Below are positions 34,967 through 46,800 of a stretch of 64,000 nt of DNA, piece by piece. Both the position numbers and the translations under genes were made by a program. Position 1 is the first letter of the stretch; every line of letters starts with the position of its first letter. Location of the stretch: NCBI RefSeq assembly GCF_003255815.1, contig NC_037673.1, positions 7,854,070-7,918,069 of the forward strand, in the 5' to 3' direction. The notes below the pieces were generated by a model. It was not told where the DNA came from and searched no databases. It saw only the letters and a list, made by a program, of their open reading frames with translations. The stretch comes from Theropithecus gelada. Taxonomy: Eukaryota; Chordata; Mammalia; Primates; Cercopithecidae.

Positions 34967-34971
34967 GCTAT

Positions 34972-35579
34972 CATGCACATTTAGGCATATTTAATATGTA
35001 CACTCTAGTTACAAAAAGCCAGGGATGAAACAGTTATGTGAGTTGATGCACCTTTGGCAGATTGAGTGGGACCAGTTTACAACCTAGAAAAAGGAACTGG
35101 AGGAGGTGAGGTCTGAGGAAGTGGACCCTGTGTTGCCAGGGCTCTTCCAATTTTCTCTCCCTCTAACATTCAGTTTTGTTCCTTCAAGCACAGAAAGAAA
35201 TGTACTAGGGTCAAGTGATGAATAGCATGCTATGGGAAAAATAAAACGTGTGCAGATAATGAATCAGGGCAGGCTCAGATAGGGCAGGAAATATGTTGAG
35301 ATAAAGAACAACAAGTTAAAATTAGTTCTATTTAATTTTTTAAAAAATAGGGTTACCGAACAATAGCAGAAACCTAAGCTCATTTGCTGTATTTATTGCC
35401 AAAATAAAATATAGCTGGTGTTTCCTGGAGTGCAATTTATTCCTCTGAGGAGAGACGAATAAGGCAGTTGTTAGTGACCTTCTTTCTCTCACCATCTTCC
35501 TCTTACATCCATTTTACTTCACTCCTCCAAATTAATTTATAAAAACAAAGAGAAAGAAGTAAAAAGAAAATATCTCCAT
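34972..35579. other. Unassigned sequence
   Basis: No recognised element. AT-rich, with 'tttttaaaaaatag' runs. Confidence 0.5.
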
Positions 35580-35605
35580 GAAAAACAAGGGTATTGATTC
35601 CTGGG

Positions 35606-35615
35606 CAAGATGGCC
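35606..35615 (+). promoter_or_regulatory. YY1-type motif of the L1 promoter
   Basis: 'caagatggcc' lies about 11 bases after the L1 start, the position of the YY1 site known to set L1 transcription start. It is intact here although the element is dead. Confidence 0.75.
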
Positions 35616-36939
35616 AAATAGGAACAGCTCCTGTCTCCAGCTCCCAGTGAAACCAATGCATAAGCGGGTGATTTCTCCATTTCTAACTGAGTTACCCAGC
35701 TCATCTCATTGAGACCGGTTAGACTGTGGGTACAACCCATGGAGGGGAAGCAGAAGCAGAGTGGGGCATTGCTTCACCCAGGAAATGCAAGGGATTGGGG
35801 AACTTCCACCCTTAGCCAAGGGAACCTCTAAGGGACCGTACCATGAGGGATGGTGCTATCTGGCCCAGATGCTACACATTTTCCGTGGTCTTTGCAACCC
35901 ACAGACCAGGAGATTCCCTCAGGTGCTTACATCACCAGGGCCTTGGGTTTCAAGCACAGAACTGGGTGGCCATTTGGGCAGACACCAAGCTAGCTTCAGG
36001 AGTTTTTTTCATAACCTAGTGGCACGTTGAATGCCAGCAAGGCAGAACCACTCACTCCCTTGGAAAGGGGGCTGAGGCCAGGGAGCCAAGTGGTCTTCCT
36101 CAGTGGATCCCACCCCCATGGAACTGAACAAGCTAAGATCCACTGGCTTGAAATTCATGCTGCCAGCACAGCAGTCTGAAGTCAACCTGGGACACTCAAG
36201 TTTGGTGGGGGGAGGGGCATCACCATTACTGAGGCTTGCGTAGCTGGTTTTCCCCTCACAGTGTAAACAAAGCCATCAGAAAGTTTCGAATGGGCAGAGC
36301 CCACCACAGCACCACAAAGCTGCTGTAGTCAGACTGCTTCTCTAGATTTCTCCTCTCTGGGAAGGGCATCTCTTAAAGAACGGTAGCAGCCCAAGTCAGG
36401 GCTTAAAGATAAAAATCCCATCTCCATGGGACAAAGTATCTGCTGGAAGGGGCAGCTGTGGGCACAGCTTCAGCAGACTTAAATATTCCTGCCTGCCAGC
36501 TCTGAAGAGAGCAGCAGATCTCCCAGCATAGTGCTCCAGCTCTGCTAAGAGACAGACTGCCTCCTCAAGTGGGTGCCTGACCCTTGTGCCTCCTGATGGG
36601 GAGACACCTCCCAGCAGGGGTCAACAGACACCTCAGACAGGAGAGTTCTGGCTGGCATCTGGTGGGTGCCCCTCTGGGAGGAAGCTTCCAGAGAAAGGAG
36701 CAGGCAGCAATCTTTACTGTTCTGCAGCCTCTGCTGGTAATACTCAGGCAAACAGGGTCTGGAGTGGACCCCAAGCAACCTTCAGCACACCTGCAGAAGT
36801 GGAGCCTGACTGTTAGAAGGAAAACTAACAAATAGAAAGCAATAGCATCAACATGAACAAAAAGGGCAACCATCTGAAGGTCAAAACTCCATCTGAAGGT
36901 CACCAACAGCAAAGACTAAAGGTAGATAAATCCACGGAG

Positions 36940-37974
36940 ATGAGGAAAAACCAATACAAAAAGGCTGAAAATTCCAAAAACCAGAATGGCTCTTCTCCTC
37001 CAAAGGATCACAACTCCTTGCAAGCAAGGGAACAAAACTGAACAGAGAATGAGTTTGCTAAATTGACAGAGGTAGACTTCGGAAGGTGCGTAATAACAAA
37101 CTCCTCCGAACTAAAGGAGCATGTTCTAACCCAATGCAAGGAAGCTAAAAACCTTGACAAAAGGTTAGAGGAATTGCAAACTAGAATAACCAGTTTAGAG
37201 AAGAACATAAATGACCTAATGGAGCTGAAAAACACAGCATGAGAATTTCGTGAAGCATATGTAAGTATCAATAGCCAAGTAGATCAAGCAGAAGAAAAGA
37301 TATCAGAGATTGAAGGTCAACTTAATGAAATAAAGTCTGAAAACAAGATTAGAGAAAAAAGAATGAAAAGGAATGAACAAAGCATCCAAGAAATATGGGA
37401 CTATGTGAAAAGACCAAACCTACATTTGATTGGTGTACCTGAAAGTGACGGGGAGAATGGAACCAAGTTGGAAAACACTCTTCAGTATATTATACAGTAG
37501 AACTTCCCCAATCTGGCAAGACTTGACCAACTTTCAAATTCTGGAAATACAGAGAACACCACAAATATACTCCTCAAGAAGAGCAACCCCAAGACACATA
37601 AGTGTCAGATTCACCAAGGTTGAAATGAAGGAAAAAGTGTCAAGGGCAGCCAGAGAAAGGTCAGGTTACCCACAAAGGGAAGCCCATCAGACTAACAGTG
37701 GATCTCTCTGCAAAAATAGTACAAGCCAGAAGAGAGTGGAGGCCAATATTCAACATTCTTAAAGTAAATAATTTTCAACCCAGAATTTCATATCCAGCCA
37801 AACTAAGTTTCATAAATGAAAGAGAAAAAAAAAAAACCCTTCACAGACAAGCAAACGCTGAGGGATTTTGTCACCACCAGACCTGCCTTACAAGAGAACA
37901 AAATGTGGAAGGAAGCAAAAAATGTGGAAAGGAAAAACTGGTCCCAGCCACTGCAAAAACAAACCAAACTGTAA
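36940..37974 (+). pseudogene. L1 ORF1 relic (RNA-binding protein)
   Basis: ORF1p is the trimeric coiled-coil RNA chaperone of L1. The start codon at 36940 is kept, and the N-terminal part 'KAENSKNQNGSSPPKD' is recognisable. An in-frame stop at 37039 ends the first segment, another follows at about 37240, and another at about 37497 after 'GVPESDGENGTKLENTL'. Frameshifts follow, and C-terminal segments ('RRATPRHISVRFTKVEMKEK') sit in a different frame. It cannot make functional protein. Confidence 0.93.
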
Positions 37975-38034
37975 ACACCATTGACACTATGAAGAAACTG
38001 CACCAACTAATGGGCAAAATAACCAGCTAGCATC

Positions 38035-39462
38035 ATGACAGGATCAAATTTGCACATAACAATATTAACCTTAAATATGAACTGGATGAATGCCCCAATT
38101 AAAAGACAAAGAGTGGCAAATTGGATAAAGGGTCAAGCCCCATTGGTGTGCTTTCTTCAGAGAATAAGAAAAAACTACTTTAAATTTCACATGGGACCAA
38201 AAAAGAGCCTGTATAGCCAAGACAATCCTAAGCAAAAATAACAAAGCTGGAGGTAGCACGCTACCTGACTTCAAACTATACCAAAAGGCTACGGTAACCA
38301 AAACGCATGGTACTGGTAACAAAACTGACATATAGACCAATGAAGCAGAACAAAGGCCTCAGAAATAATGCCACACATCTACAACCATGTGATCTTTGAC
38401 AAACCTGATAAAAACAAGCAACAGGGAAAGGACTCCCTATTTAATAAATAGTGATGGGAAAACTGGCTAGCCATATGCAGAAAACTGAAACTGGAGCCCT
38501 GCCTTACACCTTAAACGAAAATTAACTCAAGATGGATTAAATATTTAAATGTAAGACCTAAAACCATAAAAATCCTAGAAGAAAACCCAGGCAACACCAT
38601 TCAGGACATAGGCGTGGGCAAAGACTCCATGACTAAAACACCAAAGGCAACTGCAACAGAAGCCAGAATTGACAAATGGGAGCTCATTAAACTAAAGAGC
38701 TTCCACACAGCAAAAGAAACTATCATCAGAGTGAACTGGCAAGCTACAGAATGGGAGAAAAGTTTCACAATCTGTCCATCTGACAGAGGGTTGATATTCA
38801 GAATTTACAAGGAACATAAATACAAGAAATAAACAATTCCATCAAAAAGTGGGCAAAGAATATGAACAGACACTTTTCAAAAGAAGACATTTATGTGGCT
38901 GAAAACCTATGAAAAAAAGCTCATCATCACAGGTCATCAGAGAAATGCAAATCAAAACCACAATGGGATGCCACCTCATTCCAGTTAGAATGGCGATCAT
39001 TAAAAAGTCAGGAAGCAACAGATGCTGGAGAGGATGTGGAGAAATAAGAACGCTTTTACACTGTTGGTGGGAGTGTAAATTAGTTCAACCATTGTGGAAG
39101 ATAGTGTGGCAATTCCTCCAGGATCTAGAACTAGAAATACCATTTGACCCAGCAATTCCATTACTGGGTATATACCCAAAGGATTACAAATCATTCTGCT
39201 ATAAAGACACACGCACACGTATGTTTACTGCAGCACTATTCATAATATCAAAGACTTGGAACCAACCCAAATGCCCATCAACGTTAGAGTAGATAAAAAA
39301 AAGTGGCACGTATACACCATGGAATACTACACAGCCATCAAAAATAATGAGTTTATGTCCTTTGCAGGGACATGGATGAAGCTGGAAACCGTCTTTCTCA
39401 GCAAACTAACACAGGAACAGAAAACCAAACACTGCATGTTCTCACTCATAAGTGGGAGTTGA
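38035..39462 (+). pseudogene. L1 ORF2 relic with ~2.4 kb internal deletion
   Basis: ORF2p carries an APE-like endonuclease, a reverse transcriptase and a C-terminal Cys-rich domain. The start at 38035 gives 'MTGSNLHITILTLN', keeping endonuclease Asn14. After codon 42 (about 38161) the sequence jumps to late ORF2 ('aaaaaactactttaaatttc'), removing Glu43, the rest of the endonuclease and the RT core, including its FADD motif. The C-terminal Cys-rich motif (C-x3-C-x7-H-x4-C, 'CWRGCGEIRTLLHCWWEC') survives in the segment near 39020-39075. The relic ends at a stop around 39460. Confidence 0.92.
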
Positions 39463-39702
39463 ACAATGAGAACACATTGGCACAGGGAGGGGAACATCAC
39501 ACACTGCGGCCTGTGGGGGGTGGGGGGCAAATGGAGAGAAAGCATTAGGAGAAATACCTAAGGTAGATGAAGGGTTACGGGGTGGAACAAACCACCATGG
39601 CACATGTATACCTATGTAACAAACCTCCATGTTTGGCACATGTATCCCAGAACTTGAAGTATAACAAAAAAAGAGGAAAAAGAAAAGAAAAACAAAAGTG
39701 TT

Positions 39703-40103
39703 AAATCACTGTGACTAAAGACAGCATTTTACTTAAAACTAAATCTCTTAGAGTCACCGTCCCTTCTCCTCGGTCGAGGTCTGGTACTGGAACTCCTTGC
39801 TCACAGAGTGTCATCATGGTGCAGTCCTGGAGGCCTCACCTCGTTCTCCTGAGGAAGATAGCAAATGCCTCACTAGGGTCCCGTTTTGTTACAACTATGA
39901 AAGAATGTGCCATTTCCAAGGCTGCTTAGAGGTGTTAGACGTGGCCTCAGAGGTCCTGAGTTTGCTCAGACGAGCCCGCAACTTCTCTGATCTGTTTCCT
40001 TATCTGAAAGTAGAGATGATAATAATTTATATTAAGAGTAAGTCCTACTCTACCTATTTTATTGGAGTCGAATAAGACAACGTAAGTGGGAAAAATGATG
40101 AGA
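39703..40103. other. Unassigned sequence with a possible MIR
   Basis: 39955-40040 ('cttctctgatctgtttcctt', 'agagatgataataatttata') resembles a MIR core in the plus direction. The rest is unassigned. Confidence 0.5.
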
Positions 40104-40462
40104 TGTTACAGGCTAAATTGTGCTTCCTCCAAAATCATGTGCTGAAGCCCTATCACTTGGTACCTTGGAATGTGGCTGTATTTGGAGACAGAGTTTTTAA
40201 AGAGTGAGGAAGCTAAAATGAGTCCATTAGGCTGGGCCCTAACCCAATTTGACAGGTGTCCTCATAAAAAGAGGACATTCAGACACAAAAAGAGACAGCA
40301 GGGATGCACACACACAGAGGACAGATACTGTGAAGGGACAGAAAGAAGACAGTCATCATTATCCAGGGAGGGAGGCTGCGGAAGAAACCAACTCTGTCAG
40401 CGCCTTGATCTGGGACTTCCGGTATCCAGAACTGTGAGAAAACAGATATCTGTTGGTTAAGC

Positions 40463-41035
40463 TGTTACCAGTGGAGGGTGTCCAGGTTCTTGGTGTTTTG
40501 AACCAACAGTTGGACAAAACGCAGAAACAAAGCAAGGAAAGAATGAAACAACAAAAGCAGACGTTTATTGAAAGTGAAAGTACACTGCACAGGGTGGGAG
40601 CAGGCCAAGCACAGGAGCTCAGGGGCCAGGTTACAGAGCTTTCTGGGGTTTAAATACCCTCTAAGATTTCCACTGGTTACTTGGTATACTCCTCTGTAAA
40701 TGAAGAGGGTAAAGTGAAGTTAAAACGTTATTTACTTGGTCTACACCTTATGTAAATAAAAGAGGATGAAGTAAAGTTACAAAGTCATTTACTAGGTGTC
40801 CGCCTGGTGTATACCTTATGTAAATGAAGAGGATGAAGTAACATTACAAAGTCATTTACTAGGTGTCTGCCCTATGTAAATGGAGAGGATGAAGTAAAGT
40901 TACAAAATCATTTACTAGATGTCCGCCCTATGGAAATGAAGATGATATTTCCTGTCACAGCTGAAATGTTTCTATTTGATTCAGTTCTAGGAAATCCTTA
41001 GGTTCCCGGCTTCCAGGCCCTATTCTTCTGCCTCA
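40463..41035 (-). repeat. ERV1-type solo LTR (antisense), 573 bp
   Basis: It is bounded by TG...CA and a perfect 4-bp duplication aagc (40459-40462 and 41036-41039), the size typical of gammaretrovirus-like ERV1. On the minus strand it has 'ttcaataaacgtctgctttt' as a poly(A) signal region and ends 'ctccactggtaaca'. The family is not named. Its U3 contains a tandem repeat. Confidence 0.88.
40679..40944. repeat. ~56-bp tandem repeat (5 units) in LTR U3
   Basis: Units contain 'atgtaaatgaagaggatgaa', 'gtaaagttacaaagtcattt' and 'actaggtgtccgcc'-like joins. One unit has an extra 'tggtgtatac' insertion. Such U3 repeats often hold enhancer sites, but I cannot show any here. Confidence 0.88.
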
Positions 41036-41087
41036 AAGCCACCCAGTCTGTGATATTTTGTTACGGCTACCCTAGCAAATCAATATA

Positions 41088-42795
41088 AAATGCAAGACTT
41101 TAAACAAATATTATTGTTGATTTGAAAAATATACACATCTTGCATCTTCTGCTGCATAATACAATGTTGTAGAAACATGAGTGTAGCCTTCCACCTCACC
41201 ATCAGCGTCCTTTTCTGGTGAAACACATCAGGCTTTTCTTAAGGCACCCCGAATTCAGATGACTGAAATTTGCTTTGAAGCGAAACACCATTTCCCAGCT
41301 TCCATTTCCCAGCGTCCTCTCACTTATGCATTAGCAGCATAACCTGGTCCCTAATTTCCATAATCCAATTTTATATCCTCTAGCCCGGTGATAGCAAAAA
41401 AGAAGATTAAGAGGAAATAAATATTTATAAATGAACAGGGCAAAGGTTAACTGCAATATAGTATAATTAAATATCTTTTTCCTTAAAGCAAAATATTTTC
41501 CTTAAACATTTTGCAGGTATTTTATACTTGGCGACAATGATAATGTGTCTATTTTTATGCTATGTGATGCTAAAAAAGAACACAAAAATCTTTTCCATTA
41601 CACAATAGTAATTTTAAATCAATGTCAAAATAAATTCATAATTATATGTACCTAGAAATGTTTTTGCCCTCAGACTCTCTAAAGCACCAAAATGTGATCT
41701 ATTTTTCATTTTTCTTGCTGCCTAAAAACCTTTTAAAATTTAATCTCTGCTGTTTTATCAGAAGATAGATTACTTGGGCAGTGGATTTGGATCAGGAAAA
41801 TAAGCCCCTCACTTTTTTCATCTATATTTCATTTCCACCTGGATTGCCACTGACATCTGCCCCTTTCAATAACCACTGAAAATTAATTACTGAGTCCCCC
41901 AAATCACAGGGTTGTGTTTAAATTCTGAGCCTAGACCAAAAACTCTCCAAAGACTCCTTTCTACCTAACTCCCATTGTGCCCAAAGGAAAGTGATTTATT
42001 TTTACCCTTTTTCCACATCAAGTCCCAAGAGATGGCTTCAGAAATTAATCTAAACTCCAGGTCAGAGCCCATTGCCAAAATTCCAAATATCCCTGGTGTC
42101 CAAAGTTTCCTAGTTAATAGTTTGGGAATTACAATAAATCAATACAAAACAAAAACCTAGATTTCTGCAAAGAGCTAATAGTTACTATATTTCTCTAGTT
42201 GGGATACATTTGTTTGCTTCTTTCAGGTCCTCATAGCACAATATTTGTATCTCTGACTACCTTGACTCAGAGTCACTTATGAAGATTATTTCCCTGCCTG
42301 AAGATGCTGAGATCTTGGAGGTTATGAACCATCATCATGCTTATCCATTGAGCTTCCCTTGGCTATCCCACGACTACCCCAGAGGAATCTGAAATGGCAT
42401 TTCCCATAGAGAGCAGCTCGTCAGGTATCTATTGGTCTTAAGAGTTAGAAGCAAGTGCAGTGTCTCAGAAAGACAGGTAATCATGGCGTTATTGGAACGT
42501 TTCCTTATGGCTTTCATTCTCCATCCTCTATTGAACACATGGAGGCTGAAAAAAAAAAAAAACCACTATTACAGATAAGGTAACTGTCCATCGGCCATCT
42601 TCCAAGAGACATTTTGCTCCAAGCGACCTAATCATTGGCAGAAAAGCTGGTGCTTTGCTTGTTTCTGGCAGAAATGTTTGGAAATGTTATAGAAATTGAA
42701 ATTTTTAAACAAATAACTGAAAGATTGCATCGGCTCCAAATATAATGCCATATTTAAAAAACGCAGTTTCATGTCTTACTGGGATTTTTAAAAAT
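41088..42795. other. Unassigned sequence, 1.7 kb
   Basis: No gene or repeat recognised. An A run of about 13 sits near 42549-42561. Confidence 0.5.
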
Positions 42796-42803
42796 GAAAC
42801 TTA

Positions 42804-42907
42804 GGGGCAACCCACTCAGGTCCCCTTCCGTGCTATGGAAGCTTTGTTCTTTCCCTCTTCACAGTAAATCTTGCTGCTGCTCAAATAAAATAAAATAAAA
42901 TAAAACA
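42804..42907 (+). mobile_element. Retrocopied LTR R region (ERV9/LTR12-like) with A-rich tail
   Basis: A 78-bp body from 'gggcaacccactcaggtccc' to 'taaatcttgctgctgctc' matches the segment of ERV9/LTR12-type LTRs from about the cap site to the poly(A) site. It is followed by an (AAAAT)n tail to about 42905. Flanking 'gaaactta' is duplicated (42796-42803 and 42908-42915). U3 and U5 are both absent. This structure fits L1-mediated insertion of a very short polyadenylated LTR transcript. The two CpGs of the LTR12 consensus are now CpA (cactcagg for cgctcggg), so it is not recent. Confidence 0.72.
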
Positions 42908-43023
42908 GAAACTTAAGCAGAACCCCAGAAGAAGGCTCCATGGCAGTAAGTTTACAAGTAAATCAGGGCTAGTAACACAGAGGCTGATGAGCCCCCCAAC
43001 TCCATCCCACCTGCACCTTAGTC

Positions 43024-43817
43024 TGCAGCTCTGCTTCCAAGAAAGAATGTCACCCCTCATCTCAGTCCCCAGAGAAGAATTCATTTGACTCAGCCCAACA
43101 GCGTCACCACAAAGAGAGCTGTTCCTGAAGGATCAAGGGTATGGGACTTTTGCTCTAGGTTCCACATAAAATCCCCAGGAGACACATTTATTTTCTCACA
43201 GATAGGATTCTCTGGAAACTGATGCTGAGGTGGACTTTGGGTAGTGAGATGCTTTCTAGGGATCAACATTCAGAAAAGGAAGTGGGAGGAAGCAAGATGG
43301 GAGAGAGACAAGTCGAACTATGATGCCAAACGGACAAAGCCTTACCCAACCCCACTGGGAGCCTTGGAGCTACTAGTGTTCTTCAGGGTGTCCTGAGCCA
43401 GGTTGGTGTGACTGGGACTCCCTTTGTCTCCAGCTGCAAGCTCTGGGCAAGGATGTGCAGTCAGGTGAGGTGACTATTTGCAGCTGGGATAGACCCTGAA
43501 GGAGTCCATCTCAGGAGTCTTCTGGTAGCCACATGCCCCGAAGTCAGACTTGGAGTCTTTCATGGAGGGGACCTGAAGAGTTCATGTCTGGGCCATGACA
43601 TTCTCCTCAAAGCCTCATTAACAGCCCACACCAGACCTTGCATCTACCTTGCCTCTACAGTGTGCACAGCTCCTCTGCTCGTCTGTGGTTCCCATATCCT
43701 TGATCCTTCAGGAGCAGCTCCCTTTCCAGTGACTCACTGTTGGGCTGAGTCAAATTAATCCTTCTCTGGGGACCTAGATGAGGGGTGGCATTCTTTCTCT
43801 GAAGCAGAACTACAGCA
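43024..43817. repeat. Inverted repeat, ~125-bp arms, 544-bp centre
   Basis: The left arm (43024-43145) contains 'cacccctcatctcagtcccc', 'tttgactcagcccaacagc' and 'cctgaaggatcaagggtatg'. The right arm (43690-43817) holds the reverse complement at about 85% identity by eye. The centre has no recognised coding sequence. It could be an old DNA transposon with long terminal inverted repeats or two copies of one repeat in opposite orientation. Confidence 0.82.
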
Positions 43818-46800
43818 TGTCCCTCTCCTCCACTTCACAGGAAAATGCTGCTCCTTCTCGAGTGCTGCAGTCAGCACCTGATGGAGCTGACCTAAGAAGG
43901 CAGTGCATCGACTCTACCGAACCTCTGGGTTCTCACCTCCACCCAGCTGCTTTTTTAAAACATTGCTTCACCTGAATACACAACTTTCCGAAGACACTAT
44001 TCTAAGAGTTCTGATAAATACAATACTCCTTATCTTCTTACAATTATATGTAACAAAAATGTCAGTAAGCAAAACAAAGAACTTCTCTAGATGAGTATAA
44101 GCCTGAGACAAGCATCTCAGTCATAAACTGTTGCATTATAAAAAATTAAGACCTAATACAATGTGTAAATATTTGAAAAGAAGAAAAATGTTTGTATATA
44201 GTATGTTATATATGTTTTTCCAGAAACATATATATATGTAAATATATATGCTTACCAGGAAAGCACAAATTTCAACCTTATAATTTCAACTACAAATTGG
44301 TTGACTAACAGGCTCTAAATTGTTTTATGTGAAAATAAATTAGGGGACAGTTAATAGAAATCAATAGAATTGAAGTAGATGGAAAAACTCTTGATGGATT
44401 AGGAGAGAATGAACCTTATAGAACCCAGTGAGGTTTGTGAAACTGAGTGCAGAAAGAGAAGAAGGGAGGTGCTTCTTGGTGACAGCTGAGTCCACCGTAG
44501 GAAGATCGTAATTTCTCTTCAGAAGCACCCGGCAGAGTGGGGTTCAGAAACTCACTGGCAAAATAAATAGGCTAATGCCTCTGAGCTAAGGTGCTAGTCA
44601 CTATTCACACTAAGAAAACCCCACTAATCTAAGCGAAAAGAGAGAACAGGAATGAAGTTTAAGAAAACTTTTTGTATACTGAGAGTTGCTAAGTATAATA
44701 GTTTCCTAGGTATTCTCCTGCGATTCTAAAGCTCTCATTTCCAAGACAGTTTAGGGAAGGGACTCATGGAATGTTTATCAGACACAGTACAGAATGTTAA
44801 CAAAAGAAATCTTATGCAAGCCTTCTAGAAGGTTCTAGTAGATCTCTTCTGTGTCTTCTAAGAGGCAGAAAGCAAGAAAACAGACGTTGTCAGAATTCTT
44901 TTATGTGCCAATATGGAACCAGCCACTTCCTGGGAACTGTCCCTTTAGTGTCCAGCAACCATTCATTGGAAAAAGAGACCCAGAGAAAAAAATAACACTG
45001 TTTTGAGGGCTTATTGAAATTAACACTCACAGCCCAGAGCCAAGTCCAGGCTTGTTGGCCTCATAGATTTGTGCTTCGATTTGGGTAGAGGCGTCACTTT
45101 GCTCTGGGAGCCCCTGGAGAGCTGGGCTCAGTCTGGAGGGTCCTGTGGTCTCCCACGAAGATCACATTCTGCTCTCTGCATCACATCTCCTCCTTCGCTC
45201 TGCAGCTACAAGTAATACGAAATGTATATATTTAGAAACCATAGGAATGGCCCCTTTGTAGGCTGTTCAAGGCCAGCTGTGACAACTCTCTTGTGGCCAA
45301 TGCTCCTTCAGGCATGTATATTTCACTACTTGTCCCCAGTTTTGGAGAACCCATTCCTTGTATCCCCGCCCAGCTTCCCAGCAAATGACAGGCAAGGACG
45401 ATGACCACAGTTCAGAAGCCCCGTCTCTGGGGTCAAGCTGGCCTGGAGGACTCTCACTTTCAAAGACGGCACTTTACACATGAGTTGATACAGCCATAGA
45501 AATGTGTATGTTTTGGAAAATTTAAGCATGTCTATTGAATCAAACTCTCTCCACCTACACTCAAATTACACTCAAATACATCTCAACCAAGATTAAATAA
45601 AAGCTTCTATTGTGTGCAAACAGGTCCAATTTATCCAGATTTCCAATGTGCTTTAGAGTTTCCCAAGGTATTATTATTGTTTTTTACCTGGATGAATTGT
45701 TCCCTTTCTGTTGCATTCCCTCCCGTTGGCATTTAGAGTGTGTAACAATGAACTCTGTGCTGGGGCTTTGCAAACTTTCACTGATCAATGTGTGAGGGGA
45801 AGCACTTGCCCAAGTCTCGGGACAAGGCAATGGGAGGCTGGGCTGTCTGCCTGTGAAGCTCCACACTACATATCCTCATTTACTTACCTGTTTCATCTAA
45901 CCATTCTTCAGTGCTTAAAGGTCAGGTTTGACTAATAATTTCTATTTAGTTCCAATTATTAGCATGTTTAATTTCCACTACAGAAGCAAAATAATGAACA
46001 AGGTATCCATCTTAATCACCCATTTGTGAATATATTTAAAAAACTTAAGATGAAGTGGGATGCAATTACAGGGAAGGAAAAAAACAGAGGAAAGAACAGA
46101 TGAATAGGCACTTATGAAAGAGCAATGTAAAGAAACTCACATTCAAAGTAATGTATCTCCTTTTCTGATGTGCCCTCCCAGCAGAGCAGATTTCTTTCTT
46201 ATTTTCCCCCACTTATTGACCCAATCTCACCTCTTCTATTTCTCTCTCAGGTTGCTTGTGAACCCCACATTTATCTCTCTTTCATCACCTAGGTTTGCCG
46301 AACAGTTAAATTCTCCACATCTTTTCCTCACAACTGTTGTGATCTGAACACATCAAGATCCTAAGCAGAACAATGGGGAATTCCTTTTATTGGGACATTG
46401 CATTTTTTCCTTGGCAATCAAATAATTTTTGCTACTGTTATACAACTTAAAATATGGGTGTCTTTAACGTCTGAGCTTGCACCAGATACATTTCTACAGA
46501 GAGCACTTAGCCATGCTTCACACGTTCCCTTACCAGCAGAATATCTGACAAGGATTTTCTGTGGTGCTTCCAGTGCATTGCTGGCCTCTGGGGCTACCTT
46601 CTGACATGGCAGGGTGGAGCCTCCAACTTACTCCAGCAGGTAGAGCAGAGGGCAGGATTCCCAGAGCAAATCCCTGCCGGAGAGTTGCTGTACTCTTTTG
46701 AGGTTAATAGAAACTTAACCTCAAAAGGGTCTGCAGAGATTCGGAGGAGAAAGATGCTTTCATGTGCAGTCTTCAGAATCAGTGCTTGGTCAAATAGTTT

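Larger units (their letters stand above)
35596..39686 (+). mobile_element. L1PA LINE, 5'-complete, ORF2 deleted
   Basis: It begins at the L1 5' end ('gattcctgggcaagatggcc'), has about 1.3 kb of 5' UTR, a broken ORF1, an intact ORF2 start, a large ORF2 deletion and a 3' UTR with A-rich end near 39660-39686. Target-site duplication: 'gaaaaacaagggtatt' (35580-35595) versus 'gaaaaacaaaagtgtt' (39687-39702), three mismatches. Total 4.1 kb against about 6 kb for a full L1. The 5' UTR type points to an older L1PA (around L1PA7-L1PA8), not an active group. Confidence 0.93.
40104..41087 (+). repeat. MLT1-type LTR, split by an ERV1-type LTR
   Basis: The left part (40104-40462) starts 'tgttacaggctaaattgtgc', with 'ctgaagccctatcacttggt' and 'atctgttggttaagc'. 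After the inserted LTR it resumes exactly at 'aagccacccagtctgtgata' and ends 'accctagcaaatcaatataa'. The join is base-perfect once one 'aagc' copy is counted as duplicated. Confidence 0.92.

Noticed and set aside
38909..39292. 127-codon frame with a Cys-rich motif
   Set aside because: It is the C-terminal domain of the dead L1 ORF2, not a zinc-finger gene.
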